Positions 1 to 6,397 of a stretch of 9,887 nt of DNA are shown piece after piece. The notes beneath the pieces are model-generated. The model did not search any database, was not told the origin of the DNA, and saw only the letters and a program-made list of their open reading frames with translations. The position numbers and the translations under genes were made by a program. The stretch spans positions 1 through 9,887 of the forward strand of contig JBBRPS010000364.1 of assembly GCA_038227745.1 (NCBI GenBank), given 5' to 3'. This stretch comes from DASPXY01 sp038227745 (GTDB taxonomy: Bacteria > Planctomycetota > Planctomycetia > Gemmatales > Gemmataceae). How positions within the stretch are numbered: position 1 is the stretch's first letter; each line of letters begins with the position of its first letter.

Positions 1-2
1 CT

Positions 3-21
3 GGCCGGTTGGCAACCGGCC
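3..21. repeat. GC-rich intergenic inverted repeat
   Basis: Nine-base arms GGCCGGTTG (3-11) and CAACCGGCC (13-21) are perfect reverse complements around a single central base; as RNA the loop would be 3 nt or more. It lies 28 nt before the first gene and has no following T-run. It could be the end of a terminator for a gene left of the window or a dispersed intergenic hairpin. The inverted repeat is seen directly; its role is not known. Confidence 0.4.
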
Positions 22-49
22 CCACGGCTGAACGGGTGGAGGCGACCTC

Positions 50-874
50 ATGCGACCGTCCCCCCGCATCCTGATGTGCCCGCCCGACTTCTACGGCATC
101 GAGTACGAGATCAACCCGTGGATGAGCCGCTCGCGCGGCAGCGTCACGGAGCGCGCCCATGAGCAGTGGCGGCGCCTGCACGAGGCGTTGTGCGGCCTCG
201 GCGTGCAGGTCGAGCTGATGACGCCGCAACCCGGCCTGCCCGACCTCGTCTTCACCGCCAACGCCGGCCTGATGTTCGGCCAGCGCTTCTTCAGCGCGCG
301 CTTCCGCCACGAGGTCCGCACACGCGAGACGCCGCACTTCGACGCCTGGTTCGCGGCGCACGGCTTCACCGTCGAGCACCTGCCCGAGGGCATGTTCTTC
401 GAGGGCGCCGGCGATGCGCTGTTCTGCGGCGCGTCGCTGTTCGCCGGCTACCGCATCCGCAGCGACATCCGCGGCCACCAGTGGCTCGGCAAGGCGCTCG
501 GCAGACAGGTGCTGCCGCTGGAACTGATCAACCCGCGCTTCTACCATCTCGATACGTGCTTTTGTCCGCTGGCGCCCGGCGAGGCGATCTACTATCCGGC
601 GGCATTCGACGCCTACGGCCGCAAGGTGCTGGAGACGCACATCCCGCGGCTGCTGGCGGTGCAAGAGGCGGAGGCGAACCGCTTCGGCTGCAACGCGGTG
701 GTAGTGGGCAAGACGGTCATCACCAACACGGGCTGCGAAGAACTCGCGGCCGGCCTGAAGGCCTGGAGGTACGCGACGAGGGCCGTCGAACTGGACGAGT
801 TCCTGAAGGCGGGAGGCAGCGCCAAGTGCCTGACACTGCGGCTGGACGGGGAAGAGGCGGCGGTGTGGGAGTAG
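50..874 (+). CDS. Guanidine-modifying hydrolase, arginine dihydrolase / dimethylargininase-like
   Basis: This 274-residue protein belongs to the pentein (amidinotransferase/deiminase) fold that hydrolyses guanidino groups through a Cys-His pair. Visible motifs are PDLVFTANAG (64-73), FFEGAGDAL (116-124), FYHLDTCF (164-171, His166) and GSAKCLTLRL (256-265, nucleophile Cys260). Dimethylargininases usually carry an acidic VFxED stretch where this protein has VFTAN (Asn71). From memory, cyanobacterial arginine dihydrolase (ArgZ/AgrE) has a key Asn71 with Glu118, His168 and Cys264, so conversion of arginine to ornithine, CO2 and ammonia is a better guess than dimethylarginine hydrolysis. There is no C-terminal extension, so it matches only the catalytic domain of the cyanobacterial enzyme. 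It is probably cytosolic; no signal peptide is seen. The start is supported by GGAGG at 38-42, 7 nt upstream. The family is sure; the exact substrate is inferred. Confidence 0.88.
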   Translation: MRPSPRILMCPPDFYGIEYEINPWMSRSRGSVTERAHEQWRRLHEALCGLGVQVELMTPQPGLPDLVFTANAGLMFGQRFFSARFRHEVRTRETPHFDAWFAAHGFTVEHLPEGMFFEGAGDALFCGASLFAGYRIRSDIRGHQWLGKALGRQVLPLELINPRFYHLDTCFCPLAPGEAIYYPAAFDAYGRKVLETHIPRLLAVQEAEANRFGCNAVVVGKTVITNTGCEELAAGLKAWRYATRAVELDEFLKAGGSAKCLTLRLDGEEAAVWE

Positions 875-886
875 AAGCGATTCAAG

Positions 887-908
887 CCCACGGGTCGCAC
901 CCCGTGGG
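887..908. repeat. Intergenic hairpin before the toxin-antitoxin pair
   Basis: CCCACGGG (887-894) and CCCGTGGG (901-908) are perfect 8-base inverted repeats separated by 6 nt. The hairpin lies 13 nt after the hydrolase stop and 22 nt before the antitoxin start. There is no T-run. It could attenuate read-through from the upstream gene or serve as an operator for the toxin-antitoxin operon, since antitoxins of such modules usually bind palindromes close to their own promoter. Only the repeat itself is certain. Confidence 0.4.
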
Positions 909-930
909 GTTCACGCGAAAGGACAGTGCC

Positions 931-1188
931 ATGCTGGAACTAACGGAGGCGCTACGGAATGCGCTCGAGGCCAACGCCGGCCAACCGCTCCGGCTCTTCG
1001 ACTCGCGCACCCGGCAGACGTACGTCCTTCTGCCAGCCGCCATGTACGAGAAGTTGGAGGGGCTGCTGGGCGAGGAGTTCGACCCGCGTGCGGCCTATCC
1101 GCTCGTCGAGCGGATGATGGCGGAGGACGACCTCAACGACCCCTCGCTGGAGAGCTATCAGCACGTCCGTCGTGAGGGCACCCCATGA
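931..1188 (+). CDS. Putative antitoxin of a MazF-type toxin-antitoxin module
   Basis: The gene encodes an 85-residue, acidic protein beginning MLELTEALRN. I do not recognise the family by sequence. The antitoxin role is inferred from its size and from its place directly before a MazF/PemK-like toxin, with which it shares the ATGA overlap at 1185-1188. The middle (about 17-46) contains an RLFDSRTRQTYVLLPAAMYE stretch with the look of a beta-strand-helix unit, as in Phd/AbrB-sized antitoxins. The C-terminal third is rich in Asp and Glu, as expected of a segment that wraps a basic toxin. The start is the ATG preceded by AAAGGA (918-923) at 7 nt. The same frame stays open far upstream inside the hydrolase gene, but that extension only shadows the hydrolase. 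Confidence 0.7.
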   Translation: MLELTEALRNALEANAGQPLRLFDSRTRQTYVLLPAAMYEKLEGLLGEEFDPRAAYPLVERMMAEDDLNDPSLESYQHVRREGTP

Positions 1189-1541
1189 CGCAGCGCGGCG
1201 ACGTGGTCATCGTGGAGTTTCCCTACGTCGGCGGCGGCAAGGGGAAGAACCGCCCCGCCGTCGTCGTCCAGTGCGATCGCCTGAACAAGCAGATTCAGAA
1301 CACGATCGTCGCGATGGTCACCGGCAACACCCGCCTGGTGGGGAAGGAGCCGACGCAGTTTTTGATCGACCCGTCCACCCCGGAGGGAGCGTCCTCCGGG
1401 GTGGCCTACCCGTCTGCCGTGAAGTGCGAGAACCTCCTTGCCATCGTCCAGGCGGACATCCTGAAGCACCTTGGGCACCTCTCCGACGTGCTGAAACAGC
1501 AGCTGAACGACTCTTTGAAGTCCGTGTTCGACTTGCCGTGA
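1185..1541 (+). CDS. MazF/PemK-family mRNA interferase toxin
   Basis: This 118-residue protein has the compact beta-barrel signature of MazF/PemK/CcdB-like toxins: an N-terminal RGDVVIVEFPY (4-14), a KNRPAVVVQ strand (21-29) whose Arg23 fits the conserved catalytic arginine, VTGNTR (45-50), and SGVAYPSAVKCENLLAI (71-87), which corresponds to the usual SG.......D/E.L.. core region. Family members cleave single-stranded mRNA and ribosomes stall as a result. Its length (110-120 residues) is normal and no key part appears missing, so the toxin is probably active. Its start overlaps the antitoxin stop by ATGA, which implies coupled translation in a two-gene operon. The sequence cleaved cannot be read from the protein. 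Confidence 0.88.
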   Translation: MTQRGDVVIVEFPYVGGGKGKNRPAVVVQCDRLNKQIQNTIVAMVTGNTRLVGKEPTQFLIDPSTPEGASSGVAYPSAVKCENLLAIVQADILKHLGHLSDVLKQQLNDSLKSVFDLP

Positions 1542-1567
1542 AGGCGGGCTCTCCCGTCCCGGCGGCT

Positions 1568-2608
1568 TCACCACAACACGTCGATCCGAGGCAGCGGCCT
1601 GGCCCCGCGCCGCTCCGTCCAGAACACCAGCAGCGCGCACACCACCGCGAGCAGGTGCAGCCACACGACCCAGTCCAGGGCGGCGGTGCGGTGCAGCGGA
1701 CTCAGGCCGATGCCGCGCAGCATGGCCACTTCCTTCTCCGGCGTCGTATCCACCCGCGCCTGCAAATCCTTCACGGACCGCTCGACGTTCGTCTGGACGC
1801 GGTTCTCCAGGCTGAAGCCCGTGAAGAGCTGCAGCACCAGGAACACGAATGCCAGCAGGGCGATGGCGGCGACGATGCCCCAGCGCCACGGCTTCAGTCG
1901 CTGAATCCCCGCCGGCAGGTTCAGCGGCAGCACGTCCCAGACCGCGACGGCGATCGTCAACAGGAACGTGGGGACCAGCAAGAGTACGTAGAGGAGGGTC
2001 ATGCCGCTCGCGCCGGGGCGCTCGGCCTGCTTCTTTTCCTTCTCCCCCTCAGCGGGCGGGACCGACATGAACTCCGGGAGTTTCTTTTCAAAGTCCTTGT
2101 CGATCGACTCGCCCCCGAACCCCGCCTGCCAGGCAGACTGCGTGACCACGCCCACGCGCCCCGGGTACACCCCCACCCACGGGAAGAAGGACAGCACGAA
2201 CACGACCAGCACGGCCGCGACGGCCACCCAGCGCAGGAAGCGCGGGCTGACCCAGAGGGAGCGCCGGTGCGTGTAGTCCTGCGGCGCCGGGGCGGCGCTG
2301 ACCGAGGGCGCGGCCGACACGGCGGACTGGGCGGCAAAGTCCGGGTGCGCGCCGGCCGCGGGGGGCGGGGGAGTGTACAGCACGGGCGCGGGGGCCGGCG
2401 CGTGTCCGTCCGGGGGCGGCGCGGGCGCCCCGACGGCGACCGACGCCGGCGCGGGCGGGATGGGCGGCGGCGGGATGAACGCCCCCGACGCTGGCGGCAG
2501 CGTCGGCGCCGTGAAGGTGTTGCCGCACTCCGGGCACTTCGCCGTCTGCCCCGCGAAGTGGTCGGGGATCGTCAGTTTTTTCTGACACGTCGGACAGAGT
2601 AACTCCAT
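1568..2608 (-). CDS. Zinc-ribbon, multi-pass membrane protein of unknown function
   Basis: This protein of 346 residues (counted from the ATG) starts with a zinc ribbon, CPTC (5-8) and CPEC (25-28). A long Pro/Ala-rich, probably disordered linker (about 35-110) follows. Four hydrophobic segments lie at about 125-147, 203-225, 243-265 and 311-330; between the first two is a charged loop, and between the last two a likely helical segment. Similar zinc-ribbon plus Pro/Ala linker plus membrane proteins are common in planctomycetes, where the ribbon is presumably cytoplasmic, but their job is unknown to me. AGAGG (revcomp of 2617-2621) lies upstream. A GTG at 2611, one codon earlier, is an equally possible start. 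The gene follows nnrD by 37 nt on the same strand, so they are probably co-transcribed, and it converges with the toxin gene, leaving only 26 nt. Confidence 0.8.
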   Translation of the reverse strand: MELLCPTCQKKLTIPDHFAGQTAKCPECGNTFTAPTLPPASGAFIPPPPIPPAPASVAVGAPAPPPDGHAPAPAPVLYTPPPPAAGAHPDFAAQSAVSAAPSVSAAPAPQDYTHRRSLWVSPRFLRWVAVAAVLVVFVLSFFPWVGVYPGRVGVVTQSAWQAGFGGESIDKDFEKKLPEFMSVPPAEGEKEKKQAERPGASGMTLLYVLLLVPTFLLTIAVAVWDVLPLNLPAGIQRLKPWRWGIVAAIALLAFVFLVLQLFTGFSLENRVQTNVERSVKDLQARVDTTPEKEVAMLRGIGLSPLHRTAALDWVVWLHLLAVVCALLVFWTERRGARPLPRIDVLW

Positions 2609-2645
2609 CACGGAAACCTCTCGGGCCTGCGGGTCGGGGACGTGC

Positions 2646-3542
2646 TCACGCCGGGCGGCCCTGGTGGCGCAGGAACGCCGTGGGCAGGTACTGCAGCAGG
2701 TCGGCGGCGGTCAGGCTGACCTCGCCGACGGCGTCGCGCGCCAGGTCGCCGGCCAGTCCATGAAGATACACGCCGAGTTGGGCGGCGGCAAACGGCTCCA
2801 ATCCCTGCCCCAGCAGCGCCGCGACCAGCCCGGTCAGCACGTCGCCGCTGCCCGCCGTCGCCATCCCCGCGTTGCCCGTGGCGTTGCGGTAGAGGCGCCG
2901 GCCGTCCGTGACCAGGGTGCCGTGCCCCTTGAGCACCACGATGAGCTTGTGCTCGGCGGCGAAGCGAACCGCCAGTTCCTGCCGATTGGCCTGCACGTCC
3001 GCGGTCGGGCGGTGGAGCAGCCGGCCGAACTCGCCGGGGTGCGGCGTGATGACCAGCGGCGCCGAGCGGTGTCCCTGCCCCAGCCGCTCCGGGGCCTCGG
3101 CGAAGGCGTTCAGGCCATCGGCGTCGAGCACCATCGACCCCCGCGCCTGCGCCAGCAGCGCCGAGAGCAGCGCCTTGATGCCCGGGCTTTGCCCCAGCCC
3201 GGGGCCGACGGCGACGACATCGTGGGCACACATCAGGTCGAGCAGTTCGGTCTCCGCGGCGGCGGCGAGGCGGCCGCCCTCGTCCTGCGGCATCGGGGCC
3301 GTCATGTAGCACGGGTTGCCGGCGGCGATGACGGGCAGCATTTCCTGGGGGACGGCGAGGCGCACCAGGCCGGCGCCGCCGCGCAGGGCGGCACTGCCGC
3401 ACAGCACCGCGGCGCCGGACATGCCGCGGCTGCCGCCCACGACCAGGACGCGGCCGAAGTTGCCCTTGTTGCTGTCCGCCGGCCGCGCGGCCAGGGACGG
3501 AAACTGCGTGACCGTTTCGACGCTCGGCGCGGGGGAATTCAT
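2646..3542 (-). CDS. nnrD: ADP-dependent NAD(P)H-hydrate dehydratase
   Basis: The enzyme repairs S-NADHX and S-NADPHX, hydrated and inactive forms of the nicotinamide cofactors, to NADH and NADPH with use of ADP (in bacteria). It has 298 residues, all of which fit the C-terminal ribokinase-like domain of YjeF proteins; the N-terminal epimerase domain (NnrE) is absent. Motifs in order: VVGGSRGMSGAA (34-45), GPGLG (113-117), DADGLNA (140-146), TPHPGEF (166-172), KGHGT (205-209) and the catalytic GSGDVLTG (231-238, Asp234). The chosen start MNSPAPS lacks a strong ribosome-binding site. The frame stays open for 55 more codons upstream, but that part is unlike any YjeF protein and a promoter-like sequence lies inside it. 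The gene diverges from fumC. Confidence 0.92.
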   Translation of the reverse strand: MNSPAPSVETVTQFPSLAARPADSNKGNFGRVLVVGGSRGMSGAAVLCGSAALRGGAGLVRLAVPQEMLPVIAAGNPCYMTAPMPQDEGGRLAAAAETELLDLMCAHDVVAVGPGLGQSPGIKALLSALLAQARGSMVLDADGLNAFAEAPERLGQGHRSAPLVITPHPGEFGRLLHRPTADVQANRQELAVRFAAEHKLIVVLKGHGTLVTDGRRLYRNATGNAGMATAGSGDVLTGLVAALLGQGLEPFAAAQLGVYLHGLAGDLARDAVGEVSLTAADLLQYLPTAFLRHQGRPA

Positions 3543-3590
3543 AAGGGACGAGGCCTCGGAAAAGTTTCGGGGGAACGCCGCCTGACAGTT

Positions 3591-3620
3591 GTTATAGCGA
3601 TGCCGGTGCGCTTCTGTCCC
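3591..3620 (-). promoter_or_regulatory. Candidate promoter of nnrD
   Basis: Read on the minus strand, GGGACA (3620-3615) and TATAAC (3596-3591) are separated by 18 bp and match the sigma-70 consensus boxes at four and five of six positions respectively. A start about 7 nt further would leave a leader of roughly 40 nt before the nnrD ATG at 3542. If real, this rules out the longer N-terminus of the same open frame. Confidence 0.35.
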
Positions 3621-3819
3621 TCTCCTCCCGGAGATGAGCGAGCGGGCGCCCTGTAGGGGGCACGTGCCGCCCGGTGCTACCCGCGCAGGTGGGCGCGGCA
3701 TAGACACAATCGGGAGCGAAGAACCCCCGATTCCTCAGCGCTGGCCGTGACCGCCGCCGACTCCTACTATCCCTTCGGTCCCTCCTTCGATCGCCTTTCA
3801 CTCCCCAGGACGAACCGCG

Positions 3820-5259
3820 ATGAGCGATTTTCGCGTTGAATACGACTCGATGGGCGCTGTCAAGGTCCCCGCACAGGCCTACTACGGCGCCCAGACCCAG
3901 CGCGCCGTCGAGAACTTCCCCATTTCCGGCCAGCCCCTGCCGGCGCGCCTCCTCCACGCCCTCGGCCTGGTCAAGGTCGCCGCCGCCATCGCCAACCGCG
4001 ACCTCGGCAAGCTCAAGCCCGACCTCGCCGAGCCGATCATCAACGCCGCCCGTGAGGTCGCCGCCGGCAAGTTCGACGACCAGTTCCCCGTGGACGTCTA
4101 CCAGACCGGCTCGGGCACCTCGTCGAACATGAACGCCAACGAGGTCATCAGCAACCGCGCCGTCGAGTGTACCGGCGGCAACCGCTTCGAGGCGAAGAAG
4201 CGCATCCACCCCAACGACCACGTCAACATGGGGCAGTCCACCAACGACATGTTCCCCACCGCCATCCACGTGGCCATCGGCCAGGCGATCGACAAGGAAC
4301 TCCTGCCGGCCCTCAAGCGCCTGCACGACGTGCTGGCCGACAAGGCGAAGCAGTGGGACGATATCATCAAGATCGGCCGCACCCACCTCGCCGACGCCAC
4401 GCCGATCCGGCTCGGACAGCAATTCAGCGGCTACGCCCGGCAGCTCGAGCTGTCCATCGACCGGGCGAAGCGCGCCCAGTCCGCGATCCTGGAACTGCCC
4501 GCGGGCGGTACGGCGGTCGGCACCGGCATCAACACGCACCCGAAGTTCGGGGCGAAGGTGGCCGAGGCGCTGGCGAAGGAGACAGGCGTGCCGTTCGTCG
4601 AGGCGAAGAACCACTTCGAGGGCAACGCCAACCGCGACGGCCTGGTCGAGTGCAGCGGCGACCTGCGCGCCATCGCCGTGACGTTGTTCTCGGTGGCGAA
4701 CAACATCCGCTGGCTGGGCAGCGGGCCGCGCTGCGGCTTCTACGAGGTGATGCTGCCCGACCGCCAGCCCGGCTCGTCGATCATGCCGGGCAAGGTCAAC
4801 CCGGTGATGTGCGAGAGCATGATGCAGGTGGCGGCCCGGGTCATCGGCAATGACCAGACGATTGCCTTCGCGGGCGCCACCGGGGGCCAGTTCGAGTTGA
4901 ACATCATGATGCCGGTGATGGGTCTGGCGGCGCTGGAGAGCATACAGTTGCTGGCGTCCTGCACGCAGGCGTTCGTGGACTTCTGCGCTCTGGACATGGA
5001 GGCGAACCGGGCGGGCTGCGAAAGGCAGGTGGAGCAGAGCCTGGCGATGGTGACGAGCCTGAATCCGCTGATCGGCTACGACGCGGCGGCGGCGGTCGCC
5101 AAGGAGGCGTTCAAGAGCGGCAAGACGGTGCGGTCGCTGTGCCTGGAGAAGATGAAGGCGGGGGCGCTGAAGAAGAAGGACAGCGATGCGGTGGTGACCG
5201 AGGCCGAGCTGAACAAGGCGCTGGACCTGAAGAGCATGACCGAACCGGAGAAGGGCTAG
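3820..5259 (+). CDS. fumC: Class II fumarate hydratase
   Basis: Fumarase C interconverts fumarate and L-malate in the citric acid cycle in the cytosol; the iron-free class II enzyme is a homotetramer. The 479 residues cover the full family length. Signatures: GSGTSSNMN (97-105), HPNDHVNMGQSTND (130-143), GRTHLADATP (186-195, with catalytic His189) and GSSIMPGKVNPV (318-329, with catalytic Ser319); these align with His188 and Ser318 of the E. coli enzyme. The GSS loop and the short N-terminus fit fumarase rather than aspartase, although the two are close. AGGA at 3807-3810 lies 9 nt before the ATG. It is read alone, divergent from nnrD, and followed by a large hairpin. Wobble bases shift from C in the first third to G in the last third of the gene, which is described as a finding. 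Confidence 0.95.
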   Translation: MSDFRVEYDSMGAVKVPAQAYYGAQTQRAVENFPISGQPLPARLLHALGLVKVAAAIANRDLGKLKPDLAEPIINAAREVAAGKFDDQFPVDVYQTGSGTSSNMNANEVISNRAVECTGGNRFEAKKRIHPNDHVNMGQSTNDMFPTAIHVAIGQAIDKELLPALKRLHDVLADKAKQWDDIIKIGRTHLADATPIRLGQQFSGYARQLELSIDRAKRAQSAILELPAGGTAVGTGINTHPKFGAKVAEALAKETGVPFVEAKNHFEGNANRDGLVECSGDLRAIAVTLFSVANNIRWLGSGPRCGFYEVMLPDRQPGSSIMPGKVNPVMCESMMQVAARVIGNDQTIAFAGATGGQFELNIMMPVMGLAALESIQLLASCTQAFVDFCALDMEANRAGCERQVEQSLAMVTSLNPLIGYDAAAAVAKEAFKSGKTVRSLCLEKMKAGALKKKDSDAVVTEAELNKALDLKSMTEPEKG

Positions 5260-5267
5260 TCTTCGTA

Positions 5268-5360
5268 TCGTGGGCGACTCGCTCCGCGAGTCGCGGCTGC
5301 CGCCCCGGCGCGACTCGCGGAGCGAGTCGCCCACGAACTCGGAGCGAGTCGCCCACGAAC
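5268..5360. repeat. Nested inverted repeat with an extra direct copy, REP/BIME-like
   Basis: Arms 5268-5295 and 5309-5336 are perfect 28-base reverse complements around a 13-nt loop. Each arm is itself a hairpin: GCGACTCGC (5274-5282), TCC, GCGAGTCGC (5286-5294) and its mirror in the right arm. A 21-base tail of the right arm (5318-5338) is repeated directly at 5340-5360, a period of 22. The first arm begins 9 nt after the fumC stop. It may work as a bidirectional terminator or RNA-stabilising hairpin; the layout is that of dispersed palindromic (REP/BIME) elements. Nothing in it codes for protein convincingly. Confidence 0.8.
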
Positions 5361-5363
5361 GCC

Positions 5364-5387
5364 GCGGGCTTTACGCCCGCCGTCTTT
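5364..5387 (+). terminator. Hairpin with short T-rich tail, possible terminator
   Basis: GCGGGC (5364-5369) and GCCCGC (5375-5380) pair around TTTAC, and CGTCTTT follows. The T-tract is short, so this is at best a weak intrinsic terminator for fumC, placed just after the nested repeat. The rest of 5388-5436 holds only a 14-bp palindrome, CCTGGCGCGCCAGG (5394-5407). Confidence 0.3.
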
Positions 5388-5436
5388 CCTTTCCCTGGCG
5401 CGCCAGGATCGTCTGGCGTGGAAGGGCCGGCCGTGC

Positions 5437-5442
5437 TAGGAT
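5437..5442 (+). promoter_or_regulatory. Candidate -10 box for thyX
   Basis: TAGGAT, 54 nt before the thyX start and beyond the fumC repeat, resembles a -10 box. No convincing -35 box is seen at 16-18 bp upstream, so this is a weak guess. Confidence 0.2.
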
Positions 5443-5495
5443 GGGGATGAGCCGATGTTTAGGATGAACGTCGCAATCAGCCGGAAAGGACGCCG

Positions 5496-6311
5496 ATGGC
5501 CGCTCAAGCGAACCACACCGCCCACGCCATAACGGACATGCGTATCATCCGCGAGCCCACCGTTTACCTGGTGGGCCGGCAGACGGTGGACGAGGGCGAA
5601 CTGGACCGTTTCCTCGCGGACCACGGCGTGAGCTGGCAGACCGACACCGAGGTGGCGGCCGAGCACCTGACCGAAGTCGCCGGGCGCCTGTGCTACCTCT
5701 CCTTCGCACGCCCGCGCCCGGGCGGGAACCAGGCCTACCTGAAGCACATTCTCGAGGTCGGCCACGGGTCGGTCCTGGAGCACGCGGTCTGGAACTTTGT
5801 CTTCGTCGGCGTCAGCCGGAGCCTCACCCACGAGCTGATCCGGCACCGCGTTGGCCTCTCGCCAAGCCAGTTAAGCCAACGCTACGTGGACGAGTCCGTC
5901 GCCGAGTACGTCGAGCCGGACTGCATCGCCGATGACCCCGACCTGCACCGCCTCTGGGTTGAGACGGTCGCCACCAGCCACCGGGGTTACACGGCGCTGG
6001 TCGAGAAGCTGCAGGAGAAGTTCAAGGACGAACCGGACCGCACTCTGCGCCGGAAAATGGCCCGGCAGGCAGCCCGCAGCGTGCTGCCCAACGCGACGGA
6101 GACAAAGATCTTCGTGACCGCGAACGCCCGGGCGTTGCGGAACTTCATCGAGCTGCGCGCCAGCCGCCACGCGGAGGTGGAGATCCGCAAGCTGGCCGTC
6201 AAAGTCCTTCAGGTGATGCAACAGGAGGCGCCGAGCATTTTCGGCGACTACCAGCTCGTCCCCCTCCCGGACGGCACGTTCGAGGCGACCACCCCGCACC
6301 GCAAGGTATAA
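5496..6311 (+). CDS. thyX: Flavin-dependent thymidylate synthase
   Basis: ThyX makes dTMP from dUMP with methylene-tetrahydrofolate as carbon donor and FAD as the hydride carrier, in the cytosol as a homotetramer. The 271 residues include GHGSVLEH (89-96), the FAD/dUMP signature RHR (116-118) followed by SQLSQRY (124-130), and the C-terminal dUMP-binding region NARALRNFIELRASRH (210-225), in which Arg221 and His225 match the conserved pair. The standard signature is RHR, seven residues, then Ser; here eight residues (119-126) lie between RHR and Ser127. The sequence is otherwise intact, so the enzyme is expected to be active. The start is set by GGAAAGGA (5483-5490), 5 nt upstream, although Met15 is also possible. 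Rho follows 86 nt later on the same strand. No thyA is present in this window. Confidence 0.93.
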   Translation: MAAQANHTAHAITDMRIIREPTVYLVGRQTVDEGELDRFLADHGVSWQTDTEVAAEHLTEVAGRLCYLSFARPRPGGNQAYLKHILEVGHGSVLEHAVWNFVFVGVSRSLTHELIRHRVGLSPSQLSQRYVDESVAEYVEPDCIADDPDLHRLWVETVATSHRGYTALVEKLQEKFKDEPDRTLRRKMARQAARSVLPNATETKIFVTANARALRNFIELRASRHAEVEIRKLAVKVLQVMQQEAPSIFGDYQLVPLPDGTFEATTPHRKV

Positions 6312-6312
6312 T
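6307..6312 (+). promoter_or_regulatory. Candidate -10 box for rho overlapping the thyX stop
   Basis: TATAAT is a perfect -10 consensus that contains the thyX stop codon (TAA, 6309-6311). At 16 bp upstream stands GCGACC, which matches only half of TTGACA. If used, rho could be made separately from thyX with a leader of about 80 nt. Rho genes are often controlled through their leader, but no specific structure is seen here. Confidence 0.3.
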
Positions 6313-6397
6313 CAACAGCGAAATGGGAACGAGAGGCCCGCTTTTTGCAATGAAACACTCCTCACGGCCCTCTCCCTGTCCCCGGCAAAGGAACTCC

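Noticed and set aside
166..930. Upstream in-frame extension of the antitoxin gene
   Set aside because: It overlaps the hydrolase in another frame and reads as Arg/Ala-rich shadow; a ribosome-binding site at 918-923 sets the start at 931.
1542..1567. Terminator between the converging toxin and zinc-ribbon genes
   Set aside because: Only a 4-bp stem (CGGG/CCCG) can be drawn in the 26 nt and there is no T-run on either strand.
1172..2602. 476-codon plus-strand frame through the toxin gene and antisense to the zinc-ribbon gene
   Set aside because: It crosses two supported genes in the wrong frame and has Arg-rich composition typical of GC-rich off-frame reading.
3543..3707. 55-codon N-terminal extension of nnrD
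   Set aside because: The extension has no similarity to YjeF proteins, covers a promoter-like sequence and is not needed for the complete dehydratase domain.
3708..3732. Inverted repeat AATCGGG/CCCGATT with 11-nt loop before fumC
   Set aside because: Only 7 bp of stem, no T-run and no gene upstream that would need a terminator; it may be chance in this GC-rich sequence.
3592..5334. 580-codon open frame antisense to fumC
   Set aside because: It is the complement-strand shadow of a GC-rich gene; the plus strand encodes an unmistakable fumarase with all catalytic motifs, and the antisense product is His/Arg/Leu-biased without domains.
6323..6397. Earlier ATG of rho
   Set aside because: The 25 extra residues do not look like Rho_N and the later ATG has AAAGGA at 5 nt; kept only as a possibility.
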